Below, in pieces: positions 1 through 11,548 of a DNA stretch of 64,000 bases. How positions within the stretch are numbered: the stretch's first letter is position 1; every line of letters starts with the position of its first letter. Both the position numbers and the translations under genes were made by a program. The notes beneath the pieces are model-generated. The model worked only from the letters and a program-made list of their open reading frames with translations, was not told the DNA's origin and ran no database searches. The stretch spans positions 10,536,842 through 10,600,841 of the forward strand of contig CM042084.1 in NCBI GenBank assembly GCA_023512835.1, given 5' to 3'. The DNA is from Taxillus chinensis. Its lineage: Eukaryota; Streptophyta; Magnoliopsida; Santalales; Loranthaceae.

Positions 1-2
1 CC

Positions 3-2030
3 GTCATTGGGTCTAACCTTCACTGCTTCACGCGGTCCGAGCTGAAGGTGATCACCCACGGCTTCTCGGTAACCAACATGCTCGGCGAGGGTGGGTTCGG
101 GCCAGTCTACAAGGGGTTCGTGGACAACAAGCTCCGTCCGGGACTGAAGCCCCAGCCTGTGGCTGTTAAGGTGTTGAATTTGGAAGGCACTCAGGGCCAC
201 AGGGAATGGCTGGTGAGGCACTATATTCAATAATTTGCTCATGTGTGTGTGTGTTATACTGAAGATGTTGTATTTGTAGGCTGAAGTGATATTTCTGGGG
301 CAGCTTAAGCATCCCAATTTGGTTAGATTGATTGGGTATTGCTTCGAGGACGAGCACAGATTTCTGGTGTACGAATACATGGTGCGCGGCAACTTAGACA
401 ACCACTTGTTCAGAAGTAAGACTTATGGGAATGCCCTTTTCCTTTAACTTTGGATTAAATCAATAATAGTCTATGTCAAAGCTCATCCTAAAATGTTTGC
501 CTTAAATATTTGTGTTTACTACTATTAAATTTTGATTGTGATGACAATGAGAGAAGTGTCTATAGTTAAGGCAATTTTGGATGTGTTATGAAATCGTGTT
601 AGGGTGTAAATTAAACTTGAATTTTAAATTTTGTTCCACAAAGATGAGGGGAAGGTCTCTGGTGGGGATTTAAACTGATTGAATATTCTTTGTATTACGG
701 ATGGATGCAGAGTACTCTGCTACCTTGCCATGGTCCACGAGAGTTAAAATTGCACTTGAAGCTGCCAAGGGCCTTGCCTTCCTCCATGAAGGGGACAAAC
801 CAGTTATTTATAGAGATTTCAAAGCTTCCAACATCTTGTTGGACTCTGTAAGTCTCAGCCTTTGAACCAACCTTAATTTTCTATTTTTACGCAAGTTACT
901 AATATATATATATATATATATCTGCATATGTGAATTCAAGGTGTCACAATCTGTTTGGGGTGAGGGATTGGAGGGCACCTTATGAATCCTGTTTGGGAGC
1001 GAATGGAAGGAAAGGCAGAGGCTGCCTGGTCTTTCATTAAAATTATGTGGACTTTGGATATGTTGCCTTAAAGGAGTTACCAATTATCCACCCCTTACAA
1101 ATATTCAACCCTTCTAGAGTATCTGTCACATTAGCAACTGATGTAGTGTTCCTTAGGGAGCAAGGAATATCTTTTTGATTCCCCATACACCTAACAGCAT
1201 AAATACAAATATATATATTGCCTCCTCCTTCAGGATTACACAGCCAAGCTCTCAGATTTTGGGCTAGCAAAGGACGGGCCCGATGGAGACGACACTCACG
1301 TCACGACTCGTGTCGTGGGTACGCATGGCTATGCCGCGCCTGAGTACATCAAAACTGGTAATTGTAAACGTTTGATCAATTTTTGGGTGTGGGTGTGGGT
1401 GTGTGTGGGGGGGGAGTAATTGTAGTATTTGAAAATTAGGAGGGTCATGAAAAAATAATTAGAAGAAGCGTATTAGTTGACATGACATAACATGTAACAG
1501 GTCACTTGACCATGATGAGCGACGTGTACAGCTATGGTGTTGTCCTGTTGGAGCTGCTCACGGGTCGGCGGTCACTGGACAAGAGCCGGCCGAGAAGGGA
1601 GAAGAGCCTGGTGGACTGGGCCGGTCCTCTTTTGAAGGACCCACGGAAGCTGGACCGCTTGATGGACCCTCGGCTGGAGGGACAATACACAGTCCAAGGG
1701 GCCAGGAAGGCCGCAGCCTTGGCCCATCGGTGCCTGAGCCACCACCGCGAGTCCAGGCCCACCATGAGCACCGTGGTCAAGAGGCTAGAGGCTCTCGTGG
1801 AAACGGTGGACATTGTTGTTGGACCCTTTGTGTATGTGGTCCCGGGCGAGGCCGAAAAGAATGAGAATGATGGGGAAGAAGGTAGTAGTAACGGAGAAAA
1901 GGGAGGAGGAAAGGGGAGGGATGAAGTCAAGCAAAGTGTTGTTGGTGTTCGGCATCGAAAAGGCCGTCACGGGCACCGGCATAGGAGGTCTCGTGCCATT
2001 CACTCCGACCCTGCTTTGTATAGATATTAG
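3..2030 (+). CDS. Receptor-like cytoplasmic kinase, class VII (RIPK/PBL type), 5'-partial, five exons
   Basis: Five exons at about 3-212, 280-415, 711-847, 1234-1357 and 1501-2030 join in frame with GT-AG introns and give about 378 residues; the N-terminus lies left of the window. A full Ser/Thr kinase domain is seen: Gly loop [14 protein letters not shown]-site lysine in VAVKVL, alpha-C glutamate in AEVIF, catalytic loop [22 protein letters not shown], and the activation-segment end [13 protein letters not shown] in place of HRD is normal for this family. Such kinases are membrane-anchored by N-terminal acylation and relay signals from immune and hormone receptors. The C-terminal tail (from about 1850) is Glu/Gly-rich and then strongly basic. 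No stop or frameshift was seen, so the gene looks intact. Assignment to RIPK/PBL is by motif resemblance. Confidence 0.9.
900..920. repeat. (TA)n microsatellite in a kinase intron
   Basis: An uninterrupted run of TA dinucleotides lies in intron 3 of the kinase gene. It has no effect on the splice sites. Confidence 0.9.
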
Positions 2031-4293
2031 ATAGTTCACCTATATATTTTGAACTCTCAATCTCTTAAGAAGTAATAATTATATGACAAAGAGGCCTCCC
2101 CAGGGCTTGAGTTTCATATTTTTTGGGTCTCTTCCTTTATTTTATTTACCGTGTATTTTGATCTTTTTGGTTTTGCTAAAATACTTATCTCAAAATAATA
2201 AAAGAACCTCTCCCGCCTTTTTTCTTCCCGTTTTTTAAAAGAGACTTGTTTAAAATTCAAAGATGGACATAATTGATGTTAGCAGATGAATGATAAGTAG
2301 TTGGCTTAAGTACTGTTTCAAAATATGTTCCAAGCCTTGAGGGGGAGAGAACCTCCGGAGAAGGAGGGATAGTGCTAAGGTGGGAAGTAAACCAAAAAAA
2401 AAAGTTCTTTTGTGTAAGGAAAACACCGATAAATATGAGTAATATGAATTTGTCGTGAGAGTGTAAGATTATTTTCATAATAATTGATTTTTTTTCTTTG
2501 CAAGTATCAAATGCGAAAAAGGGATAAAATTTGATTTATTTTTTTTTTTTTTTTCGTGTACCATGTTAATATATTAATTACGGTATGACCTATATTTATT
2601 GGACAATTGGTTTTGATATACTTTATTTGATATAATAAATGTATGATACGTGATTGCATGTTTTATTTTCCTTAAAAAATAAAGATTCAAATTAGTTCAA
2701 GAGGGACTCCTAAAAGAATTTGGCTAGCCGGTACTTCAAAGTTTAAAATTTTAATAAAATTTATATCCAAAATACAGATTTCGAGTATAATCTATAGCCA
2801 ATATTGTTCTATTTAGATAAATTTAGTGAAACTTTTAGCTAGTACACTACCAATGCTTTGAGGGAAGGCAGATACTACAACCACACCCATGATTAAAATT
2901 AGGTAATGACAGCAAATGCTTTTTGAGAGACCCTTTTTTGAGTAAATCTCATTGGTGTACCAATCACCATCAATTGTGCATGCGATGTGTGCCACACCAC
3001 CACACCACTGTCTCGTTTCTCACATCTCCCATACCGACACGATCTTTGTCTCTTCCTACCATCACCATTGTCAAACGCCCATTTCTTTCGCTGCCATGAT
3101 TGCTGTCAAGCTACCCTTGCATAGAGGACCCCTCTAAATCAAAGACCCATCACCTAATTTCTTTGTGTTGCCTTCTACGGTTACTCCTTTCGTCGACAAC
3201 CGTCACCCACCGGGCCACGTATTTGCTTCAGAATGGATTTGGGAATTATCATATTATGATAACAACTATGAGGACTTTACTTTGTACGACACTACTGGGT
3301 TAGGAAGAAGCATCCAAGCATCTTTAGTCTTTAATGCCCCTTGTGGCTGCCATTCTCTCAACCCCTTTCAAGTTTTTCATGGCCAGCCCTAGTGGTGTAG
3401 CAACTACAACAGTTGGGATGTACTATATGAGTAGGTATGCTACTAATATAGGGGTTCAAACCGATGTGCACAGGGTGGCTTTGGAGGACCTCATTATGAA
3501 ACTCGGATAGCCAAATGACCTATACGTAATGACCAGTGTTTGAGGTTTTGGGAGTTAGTCATGTGATGAAATGCGTATTGAGGGATATAAATATCGGTGC
3601 GATGACGTATGTGTCGGATAGAGTGGGTTGATTGTGAGTGGACCCAATTTGGAGTCGAAGCCTTGAAAGTAGGCATGTGCATGGGTCGAGTGGGGTCGGT
3701 GAAAGCCTAAATCATTAACTGACCTATCATTAATGGGTGACTAATTCTTCCACCCTTCAACCGACCCACCAACCTCAATAATCGGTGAGCTTATTAGACT
3801 TTTAATGGGTACTAATTGACGGGTATAACAGATTGAACGGGTGCCAACCGCCATTTACCGGTATATAATTAAACAACATACACTAAAAAAAATTAAACGT
3901 ATCAAATATAAAATAATTATAATCAAAATTATATTATTTTATTCACTAAGTATTTACAATTACAAATGATCAAAAATATGAGATTTATGGATCATAACAT
4001 TACAAACTCACAATCATAAGCGTCACGCTACATAACTCTCATCTTTCACAGTGGGAAAGACGATAATGAACTAATGTCTAATAGATAGATAATAGGGTTT
4101 ACTCTATTTTTATAATAGAGTGCGGCGGGTCAGGTTAGTAATAGGTTTGAGCATTCTCACCCATTAACCAACCCAATCCACCATAAAACAAAACTTTCAA
4201 TCGACTTACTCATTTGTATAATTTTTATTCACGGGTAGCGGGTAGAGTAGGCACCTTTACCTAAAAAGGTTAATTTTTGGATATGTTAATTAT
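2031..4293. other. Intergenic, no gene recognised
   Basis: This is the 3' flank of the kinase gene with AT-rich spacer and a poly-T run near 2537-2554. About 3560-3660 vaguely resembles the distal part of the TGTCACGC-type LTRs found later in the window. The stretch about 3670-4260 (GGGTCGAGTGGGGTCGG at the left, CGGGTAGCGGGTAGAG at the right) has the look of a decayed non-autonomous DNA transposon, but I could not define terminal repeats. The short reading frames here show no protein features. Confidence 0.5.
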
Positions 4294-6148
4294 TGTCACG
4301 CCCCAATTTCCAGAAATGAGTAATGACCGCCCATGCCCGCACCCAAAGGATCAAGGGGTTGGTGTAAGCACCTAAAAGAAAAAGGACTTGACATGGGTGC
4401 TGTCCCAAACTTGTACAACCAGGCTACATGCCACGGGACATGCTCTTACTCCCAAACCATGCATACAACCACAAATTAAATAATAATCATATATCAATTT
4501 ATTACATTTCAAATGGGCCCAAAGTCCATTACAACTCAGTTGGGGAAAAACTCCCATCAAACCATAATATATTCTGTTTACAAACAATCCAAATCATAAA
4601 AGCACAATTCCACAAAAACAATGAAATTAATAAAATCTTCAGCCTCAGTAGCCTACCACCACAGCTCTTTCACCTACCGCCTGCTAGACCCTACAAAAGA
4701 ACAGTTTATAGGAGGGGTGAGCAAACCATAGCTCAGTAGGGTTCCAGTCTCCCCTGACCCGTCCCACTCTACAATATGCATGACAAGTGTATGCTTGTGC
4801 TCGTGTAGTGCCTAAAGCTAAACAAAGACACATCACCCAGGAACACACCATTTACTTGTGCCCACACCTGGAGGGCGAGAGGACACCCCGCCACCACGGC
4901 GACATGACATACCACATCCAGGCGAATATTGCATGGTCACTAATGCAACATTTTTCACCCGAGTCGGATATGGCCATCACCTCCTCGGATGCCATACCTA
5001 CCCTCAGGAATGGGTACGGACTTAGCCCACCGTCGTGAGTGCTACACCGAGACTTAGGATCGCAGTCCCGGCCAAATCTCAAAGGGGATCCGGTAGTTGT
5101 GCCTGGCCCATAAGTCATCTCAACCCATAAGTGTTTGGGTACTCATTCTCAAATACAAGTTCACGACATCTCAAGAAATACATTTCAAGTACATCTCCAC
5201 AAACACGGCTCAAACGCAAGTGTAACTCAAGAATGCAACTCAGGCATACATCTCAACTCAGGACAAAGTAACTCGGAGAGCACAACTCAAATATATCAAT
5301 GCAACTCAAGCAAACATAACTCAGATATATCAATGTAAATCAACAGTGCATTCAGCTCATACTGTGCAACAACATTCACTAACATTCACAGTTTATAGTT
5401 CTACCAACATAGGTGTTTTTGAGCTGTTTTGGTAAATTTTAAGACAAATTCAACTCATGCTTATTACCCAAATCACTCTATTTTTCACACAAGGGACTTC
5501 TAGCTAAATGGGGCAGCCAAAAGAAGCAAAATGAATGGTGCACATCATATGGGCCATATGACGTGCAGGGGTATTTTTGTCTCCCTACATTCTACACACC
5601 TCAAGGATGTCCGGGGTAAATTTTCAGGGTAATTGGACCTGCACGCCAATTGGGGATATGGCGTGCAAATTGGCGTGCAACCATGTTTTTGCACAGTTTT
5701 CTTTGTTTTGTTATTCTAAAGACTTCTCTTTAAAGGACCCACCTCCAATTCCAGTTAGTTTGTAAATTATTAGGCTTTAAACCTAGGATACAAAGCCTAT
5801 TTTCAATTCCAGCCTCTACACTCATGTTTAACCACCCATCCAGACATACCCAGGCCATCCAAATCAATTTTCCCTTAGATATCTATTGAAAATCTCACAA
5901 TAAACCAACACGCGCTTATATATATAGGTATATACTCATCATCACATCCATGACAGGTAAAATCCATATTTTGTGAGAGAGTTTCAAGGGTTGATCAAGA
6001 AATCTCTACCTCAAGAATTTGGGAATACAACAGATCGTTGTATCCTAGCTACCTCGACGCCTCCGGTCTCCCATCGTCAGCAGGAACCTCAGATCATCGG
6101 CCTTGGATCGTCTCCCTCCCTCTCTGGCCATCTCTCCCTCTCTTTGGC

Positions 6149-6198
<50 letters not shown>

Positions 6199-6637
6199 GA
6201 CGGATGCTAGGGTTTGCAAATGAGAAATCCCCTAATTTTTAACCCCTTTTTCTTTATATATTTTTCCACATAATCAAAACGACGTTTTATCCTAGTTTTG
6301 ATTAAGTGAATCCCTACATCAAAACGACGTAGTTTTGATTAATTAAAAGCCCAGCATCTAAAAGCCCAAAGGCCAAGGTTTTCTAACCTATCTCTTAAGC
6401 TCAACAGCCCAATTCATTAAGCCCAACAAATATTTAAAATAAATCCCTCAAATAAATATTATTTACGATATGTGAAATTCCCAAAATACCCCTCAGGGCC
6501 TCGAACTCCAACTTGAGCCCAAGTATAGTCAAAATTCTCCATTCGATTAGCACATCACTGTTCTGATGTTCATTCTCTAAGACAAGGTCTCTTACTTAAG
6601 GCTAACTCCAAGAACCCCTGAAACACGGGTCCTTACA
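4294..6637 (-). repeat. 3' LTR of the Tekay-like element
   Basis: About 2.34 kb, beginning TGTCACGCCCC and ending GGGTCCTTACA on the plus strand, and matching 22429-24709 along its whole length with scattered substitutions. It holds a CT microsatellite (about 6150-6196), a 12-bp perfect inverted repeat (5640-5651 and 5668-5679), and an ACGT-core palindromic segment near 6277-6345. Short open frames within it are LTR noise. Confidence 0.95.
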
Positions 6638-6650
6638 TCCTCTCCCCTTT
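6638..6650 (-). other. Polypurine tract
   Basis: On the minus strand AAAGGGGAGAGGA directly abuts the 3' LTR, the expected place for priming plus-strand DNA synthesis. This confirms the minus orientation of the element. Confidence 0.85.
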
Positions 6651-6784
6651 AAAGACTTTTCGTCCTCAAAAAGAAAACTTGGAATGAGGAAACGACCACA
6701 ACCAATGAACACAATGTACAACAGCAAAAATAATCAATAGTACCTGATTATGTTGATGTTTGATGTTTGCCTTCCTCCCCTCCT

Positions 6785-8335
6785 TCAGGGTTGTTCGTCC
6801 TCGAACAGATCAGGGTAGTGAGCATGCATTTCAGCTTCACGTTCCCAAGTCTCTTCCTCCATACCTCGGTGTTTCCACAGTACTCGAACCAACGGAATAG
6901 TCTTTCCTCGTAGCTGCTTCTCGTGCCTATCCAAAATGCGTATAGGTGCCTCGATAACCGTCAGATCCTCCTCAATATCCAAAGTACTCCAGTCCAACAC
7001 ATGTGTGGGATCGGGATGATATGCCCGCAATTGGGATACATGGAAGACATTATGCACCCGACTCAAACTGGGAGGTAATGCCAACCTATATACAACAGGT
7101 CCGACCCTACTCAATATCTAAAATGGGCCTATGTATCGCGGAGATAACTTAGACCCCCTTCCAAATCGCTTATGTCCCCTCCGTGGGGAAACACGAAGGA
7201 ACACGTGGTCTCCAACCAAAAATTCTAACGAACGGCGTCGGTGATCTGCATAAGACTTTTGTCTGCTCTGAGCTGTAAGAAGACGCTGCCTAATCAGCTG
7301 TACTTTTGCCGTAGCCTCTTGCACCAATTGAGGTCCTAACATAGCTGCCTCTCCGCCTTGGCCCAACACAATGGAGACCGATAGGGTCTACCATACAAAG
7401 CCTCAAATGGGGCCATTCCTATGGAAGCCCGGTAGCTGTTATTATAGGCAAACTCTACCAGGGGAAGGTGAGAAGCCCATGATCCGCCAAAATCAAGCAC
7501 ACAGGCTCTCAACAAATCTTCCAGTGTCTGAATAGTCCTCTCCGACTGACCATCAGTCTCGGGGTGATAAGTAGTACTCAAATTAAGTCGTGTCCCCAAT
7601 GCTTCTTGCAAACCACTCCAAAATCATGAGGTAAAACGTGCATCTCTGTCTAAAACAATAGACACAGGTACTCCATGCAATCGGACAATTTCATCAACAT
7701 ATAACTAGCTTAATGTCCCAATGGAGTCTCGTTCCCGAATAGCCAAGAAATGGGCTGATTTGGTCAATCGGTCTACTATGACCCAAATCATGTCCTTCCT
7801 CCCTGAAGTAGTAGGAAGTCCTGTCACAAAGTCCATGGTAATATGTTCCCACTTCTACTTAGCCACAGGCAAAGGCTACAGTTGACTAGCAGGTCGCTAG
7901 TGCTCTGCCTTCACTTGTTGACACGTAAGGCACCTAGAAACAAACTCTGCTATACTTCTCTTCAGTCCCGGCCACCAGAACTGTGCTCGCACGGCGTGAT
8001 ACATCTTTATCCCTCCTAGATGTACCGCCAAACGGGAATGATGAAACTCCCTCATCACATCCTCTCGAAGGGAGGGCGGTACTATCAGGTGCCCCTGAAA
8101 TCTCAACTCATGTTCAGCTCCTTCTGTCCACTCTTCTGATATCTCACCGGCCTCTATCTGGGCCCGGATTACTTCACAGTCTACGTCCCCCAACTGTCCA
8201 TTACGAACACGTTGATACAACTCTAGCATCACAGTGATAGGACACAGGGTTGCTTCCCCATTGCTAAGATCAGGTTGTACCTGAAGCACTACTAACTGTT
8301 CCATCATTTTCCATTCTCTCATGGAAACCTCCACT
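6785..8335 (-). pseudogene. Tekay-like integrase with C-terminal chromodomain, broken
   Basis: The minus strand encodes an HHCC zinc-binding region (VHLGGIKMYH, then CLTC at about 7915-8040). A DDE core follows: MDFVTGLP, VLDRDARF, and the glutamate in the segment after [12 protein letters not shown]. Then come the GPVVYRLALP barrel and a chromodomain-like tail (VRVLWKHRG, ETWEREAEM) ending at 6785. The chromodomain of this lineage is known to target chromatin. Several in-frame stops (around 7897, 7850 and 7612) and a break near 7370 disable it. Catalytic residues remain readable. Confidence 0.9.
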
Positions 8336-9730
8336 TTTCCCTTCCTACTCAGCGTGTTGGCAACTACATTCCCCTTCCCAGGCGTATAGGAGAGTGTAAA
8401 ATCAAACATTTGCAGGTACTCTACCCATCTCCTCTGTCTCAAATTCAGGTCTCTCGGGTGAAGATATACTGTAGGCTTTCGTGGTCAGTGTATACCACAA
8501 ATTTCTCCCCCAAAAGGTAATGTTGCCAAGACTTGAGGGCAAAAATACTCGCCGCTAGCTCCAGGTCGTGTGTTGGGTAATTTTGCTCATGGGGCTTCAA
8601 ATGTGTCGCGAGCCATATGCTATGATTTTGTGCTCCTGCATCAGGACACATCCCAATCCAACTCGAGATGCATCACAATACACCTCGTATGGCACTCCCT
8701 CCTGCGGTAGTCAGATGAGTCTTCAATTCCTCAAAAGCTTGCTGACACTTGTCCGTCCACTCGAATTTGGCTCCTTTCCTGGTGTCGGGGTTGTCATTGG
8801 TCCGCCAACCGAGAAAACCCTTCCACAAAACGCCTGGTAATACCCCCGGACCCAAGAAGCTGCATATCTCAAAAATGTTCGTGGGCCTCTTCCAAGATGA
8901 TATCGACTCAATCTTGGTTGGGTCCACTCTAACTCCTTCGGCGGATACCACATGTCCAAGAAAATGTATCTCTTGCATCCGGAAGTCGCACTTGCTAAAT
9001 TTAGCATACAATTGATGATCCTCATGCTCGGTTCGTGTCTTAGAGTACACGAGAATATCGCCAATAAATACCACCACGAAGGAAACTAGGTATGGGGCGA
9101 ATACCCTGATTCATCGGATACATGAATACCACCAGGTGCGTTCGTGAGCCCAAAAGCCATCACTAACCACTCATAGTGTCCGTATCCGCACCCGAATCTT
9201 GTCTTAGGAATGTCCTCCTTCCTGACCCTCAACTGATGGTATCCCGAACGTAGATCAATCTTTGAGAACCACCGTGCTCCACTCAGCTGGTCAAATAAAT
9301 CATCGATCCGCGGTAAAGGGTATTTGTTCTTGACCGTCACTTGATTCAACTTCCCGTAATCAATACAGAGTCGTAATGACCCGTCTGCCTTCTTACCAAA
9401 TAGAACTGGTGCACCCCAAGGTGAGGTACTTGGGCGAATGAAACCTTTATCTCCAATTTCCTTTATTTGCTTTTAAAGCTCCCGCAACTCGGCAGGTCCC
9501 ATCCGGTATGCTACTTGTGAGATGGGTCCCACCCTTGGCAAAAGCTCAATCATGAACTCAATACTTCTATTTGGGGGCAATTCCAACAATTCCCCAGGAA
9601 ACACATCCTGGAAATTTTCAACAACATCTGGCCACACCCTTTTCTCTAAGTTACCTTCCTCCTCAAAGGGTAATATTACCCCATAGCTCCCTCGTCGGTC
9701 CAGCTCTCCCAGCATTTTTATCCCATTCAC
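8336..9730 (-). pseudogene. Tekay-like reverse transcriptase and RNase H, broken
   Basis: Reverse transcriptase motifs run on the minus strand: [41 protein letters not shown]. The catalytic box reads FIGD instead of FIDD: its first aspartate codon is GGC at 9060-9062. A frameshift lies near 9100-9130 and a stop near 9473. RNase H follows ([25 protein letters not shown]), ending in NVVANTLSRK where the family normally has an aspartate (VADALSR), so its last acidic residue is also changed. This copy cannot be active. Confidence 0.9.
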
Positions 9731-10116
9731 CCACTAGGGTACAGGAAGATCCTATGGGTGAAATAAACGACACTCGTTGTCTATAACAATTAATCTTGGC
9801 CTGAAAGACCATCAACCAGTCCATCCCCAGAATCAAACTAAAAGTTCTCATGGGCATCACGTACAAATCAAATGAGAGTTCAACATCTCCTATCGTGAGC
9901 ACACACTCACGACATACTCGGTAGATTGACTCCACACCTCCCATTGGTGACTCGACCCTCAAAGGTCTCTCGGCCCTCACACAATCAAGTCCAAGGCTCT
10001 CAACTAAGGACTCAGCAATCAGGGAGCACGAAGCTCCGGTATCAAACAGTACAGCAACAACAGTACGAGATATTAAAATAGTACCTCGAACTACCGAAGG
10101 TCCGGCTCCACCTTCC
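9663..10116 (-). pseudogene. Tekay-like aspartic protease, split by the nested element
   Basis: The active-site motif FDTGAS lies at about 10029-10046 and the flap-side motif LILGMDWL further downstream. The codons just before (GGAGPSVV, up to 10116) continue in the same frame on the far side of the nested element at 20604 (EDLPSPSEE). The protease-gag linker was therefore cut precisely by the insertion. Confidence 0.85.
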
Positions 10117-11308
10117 TGATGAGTGGATTTTATATAAAGCTTTATGGTATATTGTGGCCTTTATTTATATATATTTTATCTCTTTTTGTTACTCTTGTTG
10201 AGTGTATTTATCTGTTTAGGTATTTTATTTTATTTTTGGTAGAGTGTGTTTTTGTTTTTGTTTTGCTTAATTTCTTTTACAGGTTTAATTTACTTGGGCC
10301 ATGGAGACAAGGTATGGGCAACCATATCACTCTTGCCTTGGGCTTCCTCCAAGGCTTTAGTTGTTGGGCCAGTAGAGCAAACCAGCTAAGTCCAGCCAAT
10401 TCTAGAAGGGCAGTTCTGTCAATTGCCTAGAGGAAAAAAAACTCAAAGATGGAGTAGGGTTTCTGAGGAGAGAGAGAGACGGCTGAGGAGAGAGGGATCC
10501 AGAGACAGGAACACACCAGAGGGCTAGAGATTTTCTTGAGGAAAATTCCAGGAGACTTTTGAAGATTTCTCTATCTCTCTCTTCTGTATGTTTGCAAGGT
10601 TGTTTTTTTTCCATTTTGAATTGATGGCTCTGGACATGATTCTGGGGTAATCCTTTTTCTTAGGGGAGCAATGTAGCCCCCATTGTGTTATAGGATGATT
10701 TTGACATGGTTATGCGATGGAATAATTCTTTGATGTTTAAATTAATTTCATAATGCAATGCTTTTTGATTCATGCATGATCAGAATACCTTAGCCCTACT
10801 CTGGGGTGGAAACATGAAATTATTTGATTCAATTGGCTTAAGCATGGACCAAATGTTTAGACAATTGAAGGATTGATACCTTTGATTAGCCCAATTCTTA
10901 GGGACCAAGTGGTTTTGGATATCTTTAATTTTCTTAGCATGGACCAAATGTAAGAAAATGGGTGTTAATCAGCATTATTAAGAATCAACAAATGGAATGT
11001 GAAAACCATATGTCAAAATCAGACTACAATGCATGGGAGGTGAAGTTGCTACCCTAGGAACCTCCATTATTGAAATTTCATATCAGTTTTGATTTAAATT
11101 AAACAACAGAAAATTGAAAAACAAATCAATGCTAGCTGTTGAAGAGTTTTCAGACCAAAATCATTTTTTAGGCATAACTAGCACTTGCCTACTTGGTGCT
11201 TATCTATTTGACACTGATTTAAAAAAAATTCCCTAAGGTTCGACACACCGGAGTCTCAATTACTCCATTATTCTATGAGATTAAACTGTCAGGAAAAAAA
11301 AGACATCA
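10117..11308 (+). repeat. 5' LTR of the Athila-like element
   Basis: The left end is fixed by the junction with Tekay protease codons; the right end (GACATCA) is set by the primer site that starts 4 nt later. Length is about 1.19 kb, T-rich at first, with a GAGA-rich block near 10470-10500. No second copy was recognised, so the right boundary is inferred. Confidence 0.65.
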
Positions 11309-11311
11309 AAT

Positions 11312-11329
11312 TGGCGTCGTTGCTGGGGA
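11312..11329 (+). other. Primer-binding site, tRNA-Asp type
   Basis: TGGCGTCGTTGCTGGGGA closely matches the tRNA-Asp-type primer site known from Athila and Tat elements (differences are C-to-T changes). It marks the start of the internal region and the plus orientation. Confidence 0.8.
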
Positions 11330-11548
11330 ATTTTGTTTGTTAAACGGTGTTGAAAATTATTAGATAACATTGGGTTTAAGAGGAAAGGTTGTGACTTGGA
11401 CTTTATTTTATTAATTGTTATTGTGAATATTTTGTGTTGCTTTTAATTATTCTGTTCTGAACAATTATTTGTGCGGAGTTATCGGGTACTCTTGTTGTTT
11501 GTGTATTTGCAGGAATATCTGAGGGACTGGTGAAGTTTTTGGTGGATT

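Noticed and set aside
802..846. YRD in place of HRD in the kinase catalytic loop, possible inactive kinase
   Set aside because: VIYRDFK is the normal form in class VII receptor-like cytoplasmic kinases; the catalytic Asp, the ATP-site Lys and DFG are present.
2952..3392. Cluster of overlapping 60-75-codon plus-strand frames
   Set aside because: No initiation context, domain or splice pattern; all frames are partly open and the peptides are low-complexity (His/Ser/Leu).
10119..10430. A 103-codon hydrophobic open frame that could suggest a membrane protein
   Set aside because: It lies in the T-rich part of the Athila-like 5' LTR, where TTT/CTT/GTT codons create artificial hydrophobic peptides.
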